Below, piece by piece: positions 13,501 to 24,722 of a stretch of 64,000 bases of DNA. The position numbers were made by a program, and so were the translations under genes. The notes below the pieces were generated by a model, which saw only the letters and a program-made list of their open reading frames with translations, searched no databases and was not told the origin of the DNA. The DNA comes from Edaphochlamys debaryana (lineage: Eukaryota; Chlorophyta; Chlorophyceae; Chlamydomonadales). Every line of letters starts with the position of its first letter. The first letter of the stretch is position 1. The DNA lies in contig JAEHOE010000061.1 in assembly GCA_016858145.1 (NCBI GenBank), positions 620,001-684,000 on the forward strand, in the 5' to 3' direction.

Positions 13501-16434
13501 GGTCGCGGCACTACATGTGGCATGTCTATCGCTTGAGACCCAAAAACCTGATTTGCTGTTACCCTGTTTCCCTACAGTTGCCCTGGACGAGGCAGCAGAG
13601 GCGGAGGCGGCCGCGGCGGAGGCCAAGCCGCCTGGCGGCCAGGCCCCGCCAGCCGGTGACGCGTACGGCTTCGGTGACGAGCCACCCGCGAACGACGTGG
13701 ACGACGGCTACGACGGCGGGTACGACGCCGGCGGCGGCGGATCCGATCTGGACGATGACGTGGACCCAACCGCTGCCGTACACGGCGACGGACCCTCGTG
13801 GCTGACGGGCGGCGAGGAGGCGGGGCGGTGGCCGGGCGGCGGCGTGCCGGCTATGGGCCCCTTGGGGGAGGGCATGGCGGTGGATGCGGAGGGCGACCAG
13901 AGCTACGAGGAACTGTGCAGGTGAGGGGTGGGGTGGGGTCTGGGGTGGGGTGGGGTGGGGCCCCATGGGGTAGGGCGATAGGAGCTGGTGGGGTGGGCAG
14001 TGGAAGGGGGCCCGGGGGCGATTGCAAGGGGACGTGTCGGAGTCCATGTTGCCCACCCTCCAGCATCCCGTCCCCGCTCGCCGCACTACCGCCCTCACCC
14101 TGGAGCTCCGCCCTCCGCCCTCCCCTCTCCCCCCATCCCCTCCTTCCCACACCCCCTGCAGGCCCCATATGGAGCCCTCCCTCCTTCCCTGCTGCGCTCC
14201 TTCCCCTTAAGTGCTCCCTGACGCCTCTATCCTCTTCCACTCCTCCCTCCTTGCCACCCCCCCCGCAGGGCCCACATGGAGTCCATGATGTGCGCCCTCC
14301 CCACACCTTCCCTGCTGCGCTCCTTTCCCTGACCTTCTCCCCGACGCTTCTACCCTCTTCCATTCCTTCCCCTTTCCCCCGCCGCAGGGCCCACATGGAG
14401 TCCATGATGCGCGCCGCCGCCGCCCGCGAGGTGCAGAGCGACCTGGCCCGCCGCGTGGGCAGCTGGAGGCAGCGGATCGACCCCGTGCTGCAGGTGGGGG
14501 GCTGGGGGTCGAGAGGAAACGGACCTTGGAGCGGTGCCCGAGGGGGGAGGAGTTGTGGTGGGTGCCGGTGTTTGGAGGGTGCGGCAAGAGGCGCTGGACG
14601 ATCGGAAGCCGGTCCTCTTGTGCGATCCTCCCTCCCTGCCTGAACCCTACCCCCTCGTCCACCCCACTCGACCCCACCCGCTCTCTCCCCCCCCCCCAGG
14701 CCGAGGAGTCGCGGCCGCAGTTCGACATCCAGGACTATGGGGAGCGCATCATCGGGCGGCTGGAGGGAATCAAGGTGGGAGGGGGGGCGACATGTGGGAC
14801 GCAGGGGGGAAGGGCGGGTTGGGAGGGGTAGGCTGGATGGACCGGTCACGGGCAGTGGTCAATGCGAATGCGGCTTTGGGCAAAAACGTATAAGCATCAA
14901 CCACCTTCTCGTCCGCTTCTTACCGTACCTCCCCCTCCACACCTCACCCCTTCCACTCCCCTCTATCACTGGTCCACGGCCCCTGCCCACGGCCCCGCAG
15001 GTGGCTGCCGAGGAGCCCCTCCCAGCGCTGCCCCCCCTGGACCCCTCTGCGGACGCCCGTGCCGCCGAGGGCGCCGTGGTCTTCTCCCGCGTGGCCGCCG
15101 GCCTGGCGCCCTTCGAGATCTCCCGCCTCTTCTCCGCCATGCTGCAGCTCATCAACAACAGGTGGGGAGGGAGGGAGGGAGAGGGTGAAGAAGGGAGGAA
15201 CTTTGGGGAGGATTTCATGCTGCAGCCCAGGACCGCGCCTGGCCTGGTACCCGTCGCACCCCCTGCCTCCGCCGAATCGTATGGATGCGTGGCATCCTGT
15301 CTGGCTCCTATTTTCCACTACCGTATCCTTGAACGCGACCCCCAGCATCCTCCCTCTACAACGCCCATTCCGTGACTCCATTGCACTTCTTATAACCCCT
15401 TGGCCCCCTAACCGTCCTCTCCCTCTCCTCCCTCCACAACCCCCGCCCTCCCCCGCCCTCCCCCCAAAGGAACGTGAACAACCTATCCCTTCCTTGCCTG
15501 CCCCATATTTAACCCGCAACCTCTTCTCCCTACAGCCCCCTCTACAACCCCCTCTCCCTCCCCTTCCCCGCCCTCCCCCAAAGGAACGTGGAGATCCTCA
15601 AGGCCGACTCCCGGGCGGCCCCCGCCGGCGACGTGCCCCCCGAGCCCTTTGCGCTCAAGCTGCTGTCCGCCGACATGTACCACAAGACCATGGGCGAGCG
15701 CCTGGCGGTGAGGGGGCCGGGGGGTGGGAGGGGAGGCTTAGGACGCGGCAGAGAAGAAGTGTCTAGAGGTGTGCAGGAGGAGGGGGTGGCGGGGGCGGCA
15801 GCGCGGGGTGTAATACAAGACCTTGGGGAACCGCCTTTTTGTGCGGGGGATGAGAAGTAGGGGGGGCGGCGGGGGCGGCAGCGCGGGGTGCACCACACGG
15901 CAATGGCGGGGGCGCCGGGCGGTGAGGCGCGGGTTTCATTGTTCTCCGGGGGGGACGGAGGCGGGTGGGGCAAGGGGTCAAGGAAGGGTGCAGGCGAGGG
16001 GGTAATCAAGGGTGCAGCGCTGGTACCGGTATCTACAAAAGACCGCGGGCGAGCGCCTGGCGCGAAGAGGAGAATGTAGGTGGGGTCGGGAGGGTCTGCA
16101 CTCTGGAGTCAGGGCCAGTACAGTCATTTGGGGGAAAGCAAGTGAGGCACCAAAGTCAGGGCCAGGGCCAGGGAAATGTTCGTCTTCCTCGCAGTGCTCT
16201 CCACCGTGCTCACTTCCCTGCTCGCCCTTCCCCGCTCCGCAGGTGGGCACCCAGGGCGGCATGCAGGCGGGGGCGGTCGACGAGGACGACGGCGAGGAGA
16301 ACCGCGGCGGCACGCAGACGCAGGCGGGGCCCAGCCAGCGGGGCGGCAAGGGCGGGGCGGCGCGCGGCGGCGGCAAGGCGGGGGCGGCCAAGCGACCGAA
16401 GAAGGCCGCCCTGGTAGACGCAAACGACGGATGA
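10509..16434 (+). CDS. NCAPH2: Condensin II complex subunit H2 (kleisin-beta)
   Basis: Twelve exons with consistent phases: 10509-11209, 11446-11557, 11775-12180, 12372-12466, 12747-12839, 13119-13425, 13578-13920, 14388-14493, 14700-14774, 15001-15161, 15584-15707 and 16243-16434, giving about 904 residues. The N-terminus matches the CNDH2 domain: FAHLLRPIRDLQDNFNID, then FAEAALLIQGSTCVYSKKV and LYNLVYQALEAV. The middle is acidic and low-complexity with the family-like FDPYAPLDPG. The C-terminus has FDIQDYGERIIGRLEGIK and FEISRLFSAMLQLINNR, typical of the H2 C-terminal domain. The protein closes the SMC2/SMC4 ring in condensin II in the nucleus and acts in mitotic chromosome assembly. The start ATG at 10509 has a CAGCCATGG context. 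The end of exon 3 (12180) is the least certain edge. The C-terminal half was duplicated to 26758-28376 and 47823-47863. Confidence 0.9.
14155..14420 (+). repeat. Three tandem copies of the exon 8 splice acceptor
   Basis: Units of about 107-118 bp, each holding a pyrimidine tract, a CAG acceptor and the start of NCAPH2 exon 8 (GGCCCACATGGAGTCCATG), begin near 14159, 14266 and 14385. Only the third continues into an open exon. The first reads GGCCCCATATGGAG and the second runs out of the conserved sequence after a few codons. Confidence 0.8.
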
Positions 16435-17113
16435 GGACGTGGGATGCGTGACGGACACCTGGGCATGGCCCGACGTTGGCACACCAGGACGCAGCTGACT
16501 GCTAGACCTAGCTGGAGCCTGGGTTCAAGGAGGGGCCGAGCGCGGGGGCGGTCCAGGCCAGCGCAGAGCTCGTGGGCTTCATGAGCGGTGTGACCTCGGG
16601 TGCAGGGCTGCTGGTCTCGTGGCAGGACTTTGAGCGCGTGACGCGTGGGGCAGGCGGCCGCGGCAGGAGGCGTACAGGGACGGCTGGCAGTGCGTGATTC
16701 CGAGGCGTGAAGAGGCCAAGGTGGTTGGCGTTTGGAGGCAAGCTCGACTTGATGCGACCCGGAACTGTAGCTTAGCGCAAGCTGGAGTGGCGACCGCTGG
16801 CTTTGCAGACTGCACGGGTCGCTCCTCGCAAGAGACACAGGCAAGATCATGACCCCGCTTCGTGTTGACAACGGCTCCTGCCTTGGCCGCCGTTCGCAAG
16901 GCCCCCCTCGTCAGGAAGCTAGGAGATCATCTTCCTGTCGCTCCTGATCCCTCTTGATTCCATTCCCCGAGCTGCCCTGAGCCCCGCAAGCCCCCACCCC
17001 ATGTTCCAATGCCATATCCTTGCCTTTCGTGCCATCGCGCGGCGTACACGCGACTCTTGCGACGTTGTCCAATTAATCTAGAGCGTTTTGTTGCTGGTTT
17101 GGACCCCTCTACG

Positions 17114-17519
17114 CAGTGTTGCTATCTTCCGTGGCGAAGGTTTCTGAAATCCCAGAACTTTCCTGGCCGGCTGGGCAAGAATGTTACGTGGCGGACAGAA
17201 CTTCTGCTCCGCTAGGGTTACGGCCAGAACACCTTCCGGCGGGCCCCCAGAGATTTTCGATGCGGCGGTGGTGGGGTCCTGGTCACACCTGCCCCTCCCG
17301 CCCCCCCTGCGCCCCGTCATCTCAGCTGCCCACCCCTGGCAGGCCCTGGCTTGGCCTCTTACACCCCGCATAGCATCCCACACTGCCAAGTCACGGGCCC
17401 TGGGCCAGAACATTGGGGCCTTGCGGAGGCAAAATGTTCCGTGGCGGGCAGAACTTTTGCGTCCTTTGGGGCGTCTGAAAAATTTCGGCAACGTTGTAAC
17501 TATGATTTCGGCAACACTG
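17114..17519. mobile_element. Non-autonomous hAT-like element (406 bp)
   Basis: Flanked by a perfect 8 bp target duplication CCTCTACG (17106-17113 and 17520-17527). It begins CAGTGTTGCTATCTT and ends with GGCAACACTG, the inverse of its start. A CAG-start terminal inverted repeat with an 8 bp duplication is the hAT pattern. It holds no transposase. Confidence 0.85.
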
Positions 17520-17749
17520 CCTCTACGCAATAGGGCTTGCGCTAGGCTATTCCGCAAACAACAATCCAGGGCAAACGCACGGTGAAATGTCCTCCGCTCC
17601 ACTTCGTTCCGGAGAGCTACGGTCATGGGCGAGAAAGACGACACAATCGAACTTTGGCACAATGTGGGCTGAGTCTTATATATAGTGGAACTATGACATG
17701 GACACAGCAGCTGAGGGGGGAGCCCTCCCCCGGGCCACACTCGGGGTGC

Positions 17750-17805
17750 TGCAACAAGAGGTATTGTGCACTGGTTGATGCCTAGGCAGGAACCCTACCG
17801 TTACA
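17750..17805. mobile_element. 56 bp TG...CA insertion (copy 1)
   Basis: Starts TGCAACAAGAGG and ends CCTACCGTTACA. The right-hand duplicated copy (about 48811) lacks it, giving a clear empty site. Flanks are GGTGC and GGTGG, a near-perfect 5 bp duplication. Nearly identical to 25279-25334. On the minus strand it carries TGTAA, the algal polyadenylation word, downstream of the secreted-protein gene. Confidence 0.7.
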
Positions 17806-18328
17806 GGTGGCGTGCAACTGACTAGATAACATACCGGTAGACGTGCTAAACGTAGATGCGTTGATCAGTCTCACGGACAAAAGCTCCTAGTGGGAAGCCG
17901 AAAAGCGGCAAGCAAGCATGACATGCCAAACTGTGACGATGAACGCACCATGGAACACTCCGAAATGAACACAGGTGCCACCACCGGGGGGGTTGGGGTA
18001 GTTGGGGTTGGATGCGAAGTACAGTCCCGTGGCACACACTCTATAGGTGCAGAACAAGCGCTGAGAGGGATGCAACTAAGCGTTTCGTAGTTCTACAGGA
18101 CTACTTTGGTAGCCCAAGCCGCCTGCCCATGTGCCCCATATATCTAGAAGATGTTGAAGTCAACCGCTCCACACGCCTGCTGGCTTGCGCAAGCCTGCGC
18201 CTACCTCCCGCCCCCCACCCTCCTGCCACGTGCCATCACTTCAATGGTCCATCGACCCAACCCAAGCAATCCTCCCATCCCATGACATGACAGGGATGGA
18301 CCAAGTCAACCGTCGAACTCAGGCATGC

Positions 18329-21300
18329 TTAACTCACACCGTCCGGGGGAGCGCCCATGATGTCCCACGCATCGTCTAACCGGAGGAAAGACGAGTCCGT
18401 GGGGCAGCTGTTGGTGTACCAATTGGTCAGCAGCGGCCCACATTGGTCCTCGTCAGTGCCCAAGCGTGCGTCATAGAACATGGCCTCGAAAGACAGGTCG
18501 CTGCAGGTTGGCGTGCCGCCGCCCGTGAACCCAGTGCTGGAAAGCACGTTCCCCGCCCAGATGCCCGAGGTGGCTTGCGTGTAGGCCAGGACTTTGGAGA
18601 GGGCCTCATCCTCGTCCCTCACCGAGAGACCGCCGCAGACCTGTGGTTGGCGGGGTGGGGTGGGTTGGGGCGGGGCGGCCGGATGGCGGGGTGCGTTGGG
18701 TGGGGTCGGGTGGGGTGGATGGTTCGATGGTATGGGCGGGTGGGTGGGGGTGGGCGCTGTGCGACGCGCTGTGGGTCCCCACAAGGTGGAGACAGAGCCG
18801 ACGGTTCCCTCTCCTGCGTGCTCTGCTGCATGCCTCCGGGTAGCAAACACGTTGTGAGCGGCGCGGCTGTGTGTGTGCGTGGGTACGGTACGCCTGGTAC
18901 ACTCGGAGTCCCTCTCCGCATGGCATGGGCATGCCCGTGAACCGGGTGGGGTTGAACCCCGCACTCTATTTGAAGCTCAAGAGTGGCTCGATCGGCTAGC
19001 TATGCCCGCGCTTTCTTGCGACATAGACACGCCCCACGAGCCCCACACACGCAGGTCACCCTTCATGACCCCGCGCCGCACAGCCATCCCGCCGCACACC
19101 GCACGACACCCGACCCACCGCCATGAGCACGTGGCTGTATTTGCCGTCCGCCGAGGTGCCCCCCCGGCAGCGCTCGACCTTGAAGTTGGCGAAGTCGGAT
19201 ACGAACGCGTCCACCACGTTTTGCTCGTACTCTTGGGCGTCGACCTCGGCTTGGAGGGCGCTGGAGGGCGGGCCGGGTGGTAGGGTGCAATGGAGGCAGG
19301 GTGGGGTGGGTGGGGTGGGGTAGGGGTGGGGTAGGGATGGGCTAGGGGCGGGGAGGTTGGGGAGGCGGAGGGCGCAGAGCCGGGCGCATGTAGTCCCTCT
19401 TTAGTAAGAAGGCTTGCCTGCCGATGTGGCTGTGCCTGCTAGCACCCCTGGGCGGCGCAAGCCTTGCAACCCGCCCCGACCCTTCCCGCTCCCCGCCCCA
19501 CCCCAGCCGGCCCTCACCGTTGCACCGAGTACCCAAACGTCCACTTCATGTTTTGGAGCGCAGGGCTGCAGTCCACGGAACCATCGGCCGGGTTAAAGTA
19601 AGTGGACTGCCTGTTGTCCTGCTGAGCTCCGAACTTGAAGCAAACGCGGCGGCAGATGGACGGCTTAATGACATACGGCGGACTGGGCGGCGGACTGGGC
19701 GGACTGGGCGGCTTCGGCAGCGACGGTGTGGGGGGGGCCTTGCAGGTGTAACCCGTGGAGGCCCGGCAACTGGCGCTGTCGGTGCTGGCGCTCGAAACCG
19801 ACACACGCCAGTCGACACAGTCATCCGTGGGTGAATTGGCGAAGCCAGTCATCGCAGCGGCAATGTGATCGATGTCCTTGTATCCATCCCAAGAAGTGCG
19901 TGAGTCAAAGGATTGGACCAACATGGAGGCGAAGCGTGTACTGAGGGGGCCGCAGTACTGTGGGGGGTTAGAAGAGGCAGGGGATGAGGCATGCACCGAG
20001 TCAGGCGGCAGTGGAGCACACAGGCGAAGGGAGGAGCGTGCGGGGTGCTGCTTAGAGTCGGCACGCAGGCAGGCTAGCGGGGTGGGGCATGCTGCTCGAT
20101 CGAGGGCCCCGCTTCTTGCTCACTCACCTTAACGGTAGTGGAGTACATCATCAAATCCTCATCATCGGGGTAGTTGGGATCCGGCTCTGAACGGCTTTCG
20201 CATTGGGTCACGCTCCACTGGTCCGGGTCAATGACCTTGGGCAGGTCCCGCTTAAGCTTGTCCAGTTTGGTACTGACGGACTCCTGGAAGTCTGGCACGA
20301 ACACGTCCTTGAACAGACCCCAGACCTTGGAACAAGACGGCCCGAGTTGCGGACTGTAGCCAGGCATGGAGGCGGTCCAGGTCATGCACTGGCGAGCGCA
20401 CTCGGGAGGGCTCGGTTTGCAGGTATATCCCGTGGACGCCTCGCACATGGAGCTGCCATGCGCATATTTGTCTCGGACAGAGACCTCCCAATTTGTGCAC
20501 ACCGCTTGTGGTGTATGACCGAAGCCAGTCATTGCGTTGCCAAGGTCATCGATGTCCTTGAGTCCATCCCAGGAAGCGCGCGATGCGAGGGATTCCGCAA
20601 GCATGGAGGCGAAGCGCGGGTTGACGGGGCCGCAGTACTGTGGGGGGTTAGAAGAGGCAGGGGATGAGGCATGCACTGGAGTCAGGCGGCAGTAGTGGAG
20701 CACACAGGCTGAGGGAGGTGTGGGGCGCTAGATTGGGCCCGCAGGAAAGCGGGGTGGGGCATGCAGGCTAGCAGGGAGGGGCATGCTGGGAAGGGCTGTG
20801 AGCGCGCTGCTCAATCGAAAGGCACGCCGATCCCTCACCTCAACCCAACTGGAAAAGATAATCATGTCGTCATCATCGGGGTGGTCGGGATCTCGGTCTG
20901 CATCGTTTGCGCATAGGGTCACTTTCCACAAGTACGGGTTGATGACTGCGGGCAGGTCCCAATCCTTCAGTTTGGTCTGGACGGATGCCTGAAGGTCTGG
21001 CACGAACACCTTCTGGAACAGATCGAAAACGTCAGAGCATCTCAGCCCGAGTCCCGGACTGTAGCCAGGCATAGAGCCCTTCCACCTAATGCACTGGTAC
21101 ATGCACTCCTGCGCGGGTGGGGGCTGCGTCTTAGTGCTCTTCGGCGGTGGAGACTTGGGCGGAGGAGGCGGAGGGGGTGGCGGGGGAGGGGGCGGGCTTG
21201 GGGGAGGGGGCGGCGGTGGAGAACTACTCGGCTTGGGGTGGGGTGGGGACGGAGGACGAGGCCTGGGCGAGGGTGGAGAGCGCCGGGGCCGGGGCGAGGG

Positions 21301-24300
21301 TGGAGAGCGCAAGGGACGGGGCGAGGGCGGGGAGGGCTTGGCGCGGGGCGAGGGTGGAGACGGCGGCGGCATGGGTGGAGGCGGTTGGCAGAGGCTCGCC
21401 CAGTTCGTACCGCAAACTGGTACGGACTGACTAGATCCGGAACCGTAGCCGTACACAAGCAGGGTTGCGTAGGGGCACTCGGACTCCTTCGAGGAGCCTT
21501 GGCCCGTGAGCATCCGGGCGTGTTGGTCCAGTGAGATCTTGCCCTGCCACGTGCGGTACGACAGGGCCCGCGGTACGGCAGGGCCGCCCAGGGCCTGGGA
21601 GAGGTCCCCGGTGTAGTTGGTGCACATCTGAGGGTGGGGGCGCAGATCAAGGAGGGGAAGAGGGGGCATGCGTGTTCAAGCTGATTCGCTAGGCTGCCGT
21701 GGATGTGTGGCGAGCGTGCAAGCCGGGGCCAAGGCGCCATGGTGACAGCACCCCGATCGAATCCTACACACGATCCTTCAGGGCAGGCAGGCCGACACAC
21801 TGCTACCGAGATGCCTCCTCCATCGGCGTGCTAGCCGGCCCCCGTTGGATGCATTGCCTTACCGTAAAAGTCGAGGCATACGTCGAAGTTATCCTGCTCA
21901 TCAGGCGATAGGAGCAGTCGCTGAGGCGCCACTGCTGCCGGAGAAACGCGCTGATCGTCGCGTTTGCAACGCCTTGTTGCTGCATCACGCTCGCGACGTC
22001 AGGAAGAAAGGTCGTGTTAAAATAGGCTGTCAGGTCCTCACAGCAGCTTGTGTTGCCCAAGCACTTGGCCTTGAAGTCGGAATCATCTTCCCACTCGATT
22101 GGACCGACGGGGGCATCGGCGTAAGTCATGCTGGTGCTTAACTGAACGCACTGAGATGTGCAGACCGTGGGCTGAGGGGGAGGGGCGCGCCTGTGTGAAG
22201 GATGGGGTGGAGGGGAGAGGGGACCGGGGAAGGGGGGCGGGTTTAGTAAGCTAGGGGCACACCCTGTCAGAGGCAGGGTGGAAGCAGATACGAGTACGGC
22301 AGCATCCGCAGAGGGGCCCGCCGCCCCTGCCCCCCACCCCCCAGGCAAAGACAACCCGAGCGAGGCTACGCATGCAACAACCCTCCCGTGCCGTACAGAG
22401 ATGCCGTACGCACACTTGCGGCGGTGAGATCCTCGGTGGGGGATTCGGTGAGGGGGGCGGCGACCAGTAGTTCGTACACACGCTCTCCATGCCGCCAAAG
22501 CAGTCCGGGTTCCCACCTTCTTCTGCCATATCGAAGGCCTCAATCATAGCGCTGACGCACAACCTGCGGAGGTGATTGAGAGGCAGGAGGGGACGCGGGT
22601 TTAGTTCCTTGGAGCCCCACGCACCTACCGACCTGAGAGTGCGCACCACCGCAGGACAATGCTGCTAGCTTCAGGTCATGTCAGGCTTTCAGTTAGAGTA
22701 TTGTGCAGTCTGCCGTGCGTGCAACGGGATCCCCTACGCCTCGCCCACGTGAACTTCTGAAGGCCCTTCAGCGTCCCACCTTTTGCCGTTGCCGTCAACA
22801 AAGCTATAGCCGGTAATGTCGCTTGCGTGCGCCTTGAGCGAGATTCTGCCTCTCCAAAGCTTGAGGGCTTTGGCGATAGCCGGTCCAAGGCCGTTTACAG
22901 TCAGGGTGCCACAGAACTGCGTGGGGGATGGCGGTAAAAGGGAGCGTGCAGACTAGTGCAGACATGGGCGGGGCGGAACCAGCACTCAGGGGAGACAGAA
23001 GCTGGGTAGCGTGGGGCCAGAGTGGGTCACACTGGGAACGATCCGCCCGCCACGTGGATCTGCCGTGTGCAAGAGGCTCTCATCGATCTACCCAGCTAGC
23101 TATTAGCATGGCCCACGTGCAACCCAGTTCAGGGCGAGTCTGGGCTTCAGGGCCGTCTCAACACACCAGCATCTCTGTCTCGTAGACAAACGGCAAGTCG
23201 CCGCCCAGCCCCACGGGCGTCCAGGAGCACTCGGCCAGACCCCACCGCCTGCATGCACGCGCGCAGCATTGGAGCACAGTTCAGTCAGCTGCAAGCGGGC
23301 GAGTACTGTGTCCAAGTAGACCCGCAGGCGGCGGGGGATGATGCGCGTGGAGCTGTTGTGCGTGCAACCACAATACTCCCGCTCCACACCAGCTAGCCTA
23401 GCACTGCACTTGGCACGTCACGTCCCCCACGAGCAGTGTGAGCAGCGTTGCTATCTTCCCTGGGCCGAAGTGCGGGAGGTCCCGCACTCGGACCTCGGGT
23501 CCAAGCCCAAGAGTGCGAAAGCGGGCCGCACTTCGTGGCCCTTGGCGGCCCAAAACGTGCGACCGCACTTGGCAAGCGCTTGCCGCCCAGAAGTGCGGGA
23601 GAGTGCGGTGGAGTGTAGCGGAGGGCGCGGCGTTCTGGAGGCCTGTTTCAAGCGGATGAGTCTGCCTGGCTCTCGCCCTTGTGCATGAGCTGATGTAGGC
23701 GGGCAACTGGGGGTCTTGAATTCCAGCAGCAACCCCGTAGTGTATGCTGCAAGTGCATGTGATGCGGGCTGGACGGTGGGGGTGGGAAGGGGACTGCCTG
23801 CCCGGCTGGCCGCGCCCGTTCGGTGGGCCCCCCAGGGGTTGAGGGGCCCCCGCACCTGAGCCGCCAGAAGGCTCAAAAATGTGCCGGCGCGGGCCGCACT
23901 CGCAACCAAACTTTGCTACAAAAGTGCGGGAGCTTCCGCACATGAGGCTCTTTCCGTCACCGAAAGTGCGGGATGGCCTCACTCCCCCGCACTTACGCAC
24001 TAAGATAGCAACACTGAGTGTGAGTAGTCCCTCTGCAAGAGTATCAGTCTCAGAGCACCCAGACCGAGCGTGCTTCATTCGCACGCACCTGGCCGCTTTA
24101 TCTCTGTCGCCCAAGCCGATAACCGAGACGCCCATGGCAGCAGCGAGGTCCGGGAAGAAGACCCTCCGGAAATAGTTGGTCTGGTTGGTGGCCAGCGCCG
24201 GGTCGCAGTTGTTGGTGATGTTTGGTGGCGCGACCGGCGTGGTCAGCGTGAACTGGATGCACTGCGTGTAGCAATTGCTTTGGGCGCCTCTGCAGGGTGG

Positions 24301-24722
24301 GGGCAAAGGGGTGGGGCACGAGTGCGCGAGCAGTGGGTGAGCATCGGGTGAGCATCGGGGGGGTGAGTGAGGGTCGCGGGGGAAGGTCGGGCGGGCCAGG
24401 TAGGTGGGCGGGGTGACGTTGGGTTTCGGCGGGCCGGCCAGACGTGGCCGTAAGACTCGTCGAGTGTGGGCTGAGCATAGGCAACGTGTTGCTCTGCTCG
24501 CAGGGGGTGGCGGCGGCGGACCCTGGCTTCATGTCACCGCGCACGAGCGCGGAACTTCGCGCAGCCGCAGTTCCCGACTGCCTCCAGCCCCCACGCATAT
24601 GGTAGTCTACTGATATGCAAAGTCCTGCTTCATAGGACGGACATCGCTCGGGGCATGAACGAGTGAACTCACACGACGGCGATCGCCGCAGCCGCGAGGA
24701 CCACAGCGATGATAGTCTTCAT
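18329..24722 (-). CDS. Modular secreted Cys/Pro-rich protein, copy A
   Basis: Exons: 24722-24673, 24289-24089, 23248-23167, 22916-22780, 22563-22410, 22171-21863, 21627-20839, 20637-20128, 19957-19518, 19260-19119 and 18640-18329, about 1,041 residues. The start gives a signal peptide (MKTIIAVVLAAAAIAVVGAQ). Two Cys-containing module types alternate. One carries QC plus a VFVPDLQASV-like helix and a Cys-rich end. The other starts (F/Y)CG, continues with W-G and MTGF-like motifs and ends GYTC. The exon 21627-20839 adds a long Pro/Ser-Pro linker resembling hydroxyproline-rich wall glycoproteins. I do not recognise the family: it is pherophorin-like in architecture, but the modules do not match the pherophorin domain I know. 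Relative to copy B, exon 3 has lost its acceptor (GCAG to GCAC) and has an 8 bp length change. A downstream acceptor at 23248 restores frame with a shorter exon. Confidence 0.7.
18935..19012 (-). other. tRNA-like (SINE-type) remnant
   Basis: On the minus strand, GCGGGCATAGCTAGCCGATC resembles a tRNA acceptor plus A box. GGGGTTCAACCCC, about 50 bases later, resembles a B box and T arm. The anticodon arm has a stem CACTC/GAGTG but an oversized loop, so this is not a functional tRNA. A decayed counterpart lies at about 49950-50015 in the other duplicated copy. Confidence 0.35.
21130..21400 (-). repeat. Pro-rich repeat region of secreted protein A
   Basis: On the coding strand, repeated CCXCCX and CTCTCCACCCTCGCC units encode SPPSPRP repeats and a poly-Pro run. 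The same tract is kept at 52180-52450 in copy B. It is probably an extended hydroxyproline-rich rod in the mature protein. Confidence 0.75.
23443..24016. mobile_element. Non-autonomous hAT-like element (574 bp)
   Basis: Lies in an intron of copy A and is absent from copy B. Perfect 8 bp duplication AGTGTGAG (23435-23442 and 24017-24024). Ends are CAGCGTTGCTATCTT and, inverted, CAGTGTTGCTATCTT. The termini are shared with the 406 bp element at 17114, but the interior is different and rich in AAGTGCGGG motifs. Confidence 0.85.

Larger units (their letters stand above)
16435..18328. other. Intergenic region with two small insertions
   Basis: The first 400 bp match 47864-48275, so they are conserved NCAPH2 3' flank. 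A short reading frame here (MSGV.SGAGLLVSWQD) is partly shared by both copies (right copy 48002-48193), but I cannot assign it. The rest holds the hAT-like element 17114-17519 and the 56 bp element 17750-17805. I see no gene. Confidence 0.6.

Noticed and set aside
18935..19012. Functional tRNA gene
   Set aside because: The anticodon loop is far too long and the acceptor ends do not pair.
18329..24722. Calling the secreted gene a pherophorin
   Set aside because: Architecture (signal peptide, Cys modules, Pro-rich rod) is similar, but the modules do not show the Cys pattern of the pherophorin domain that I know.
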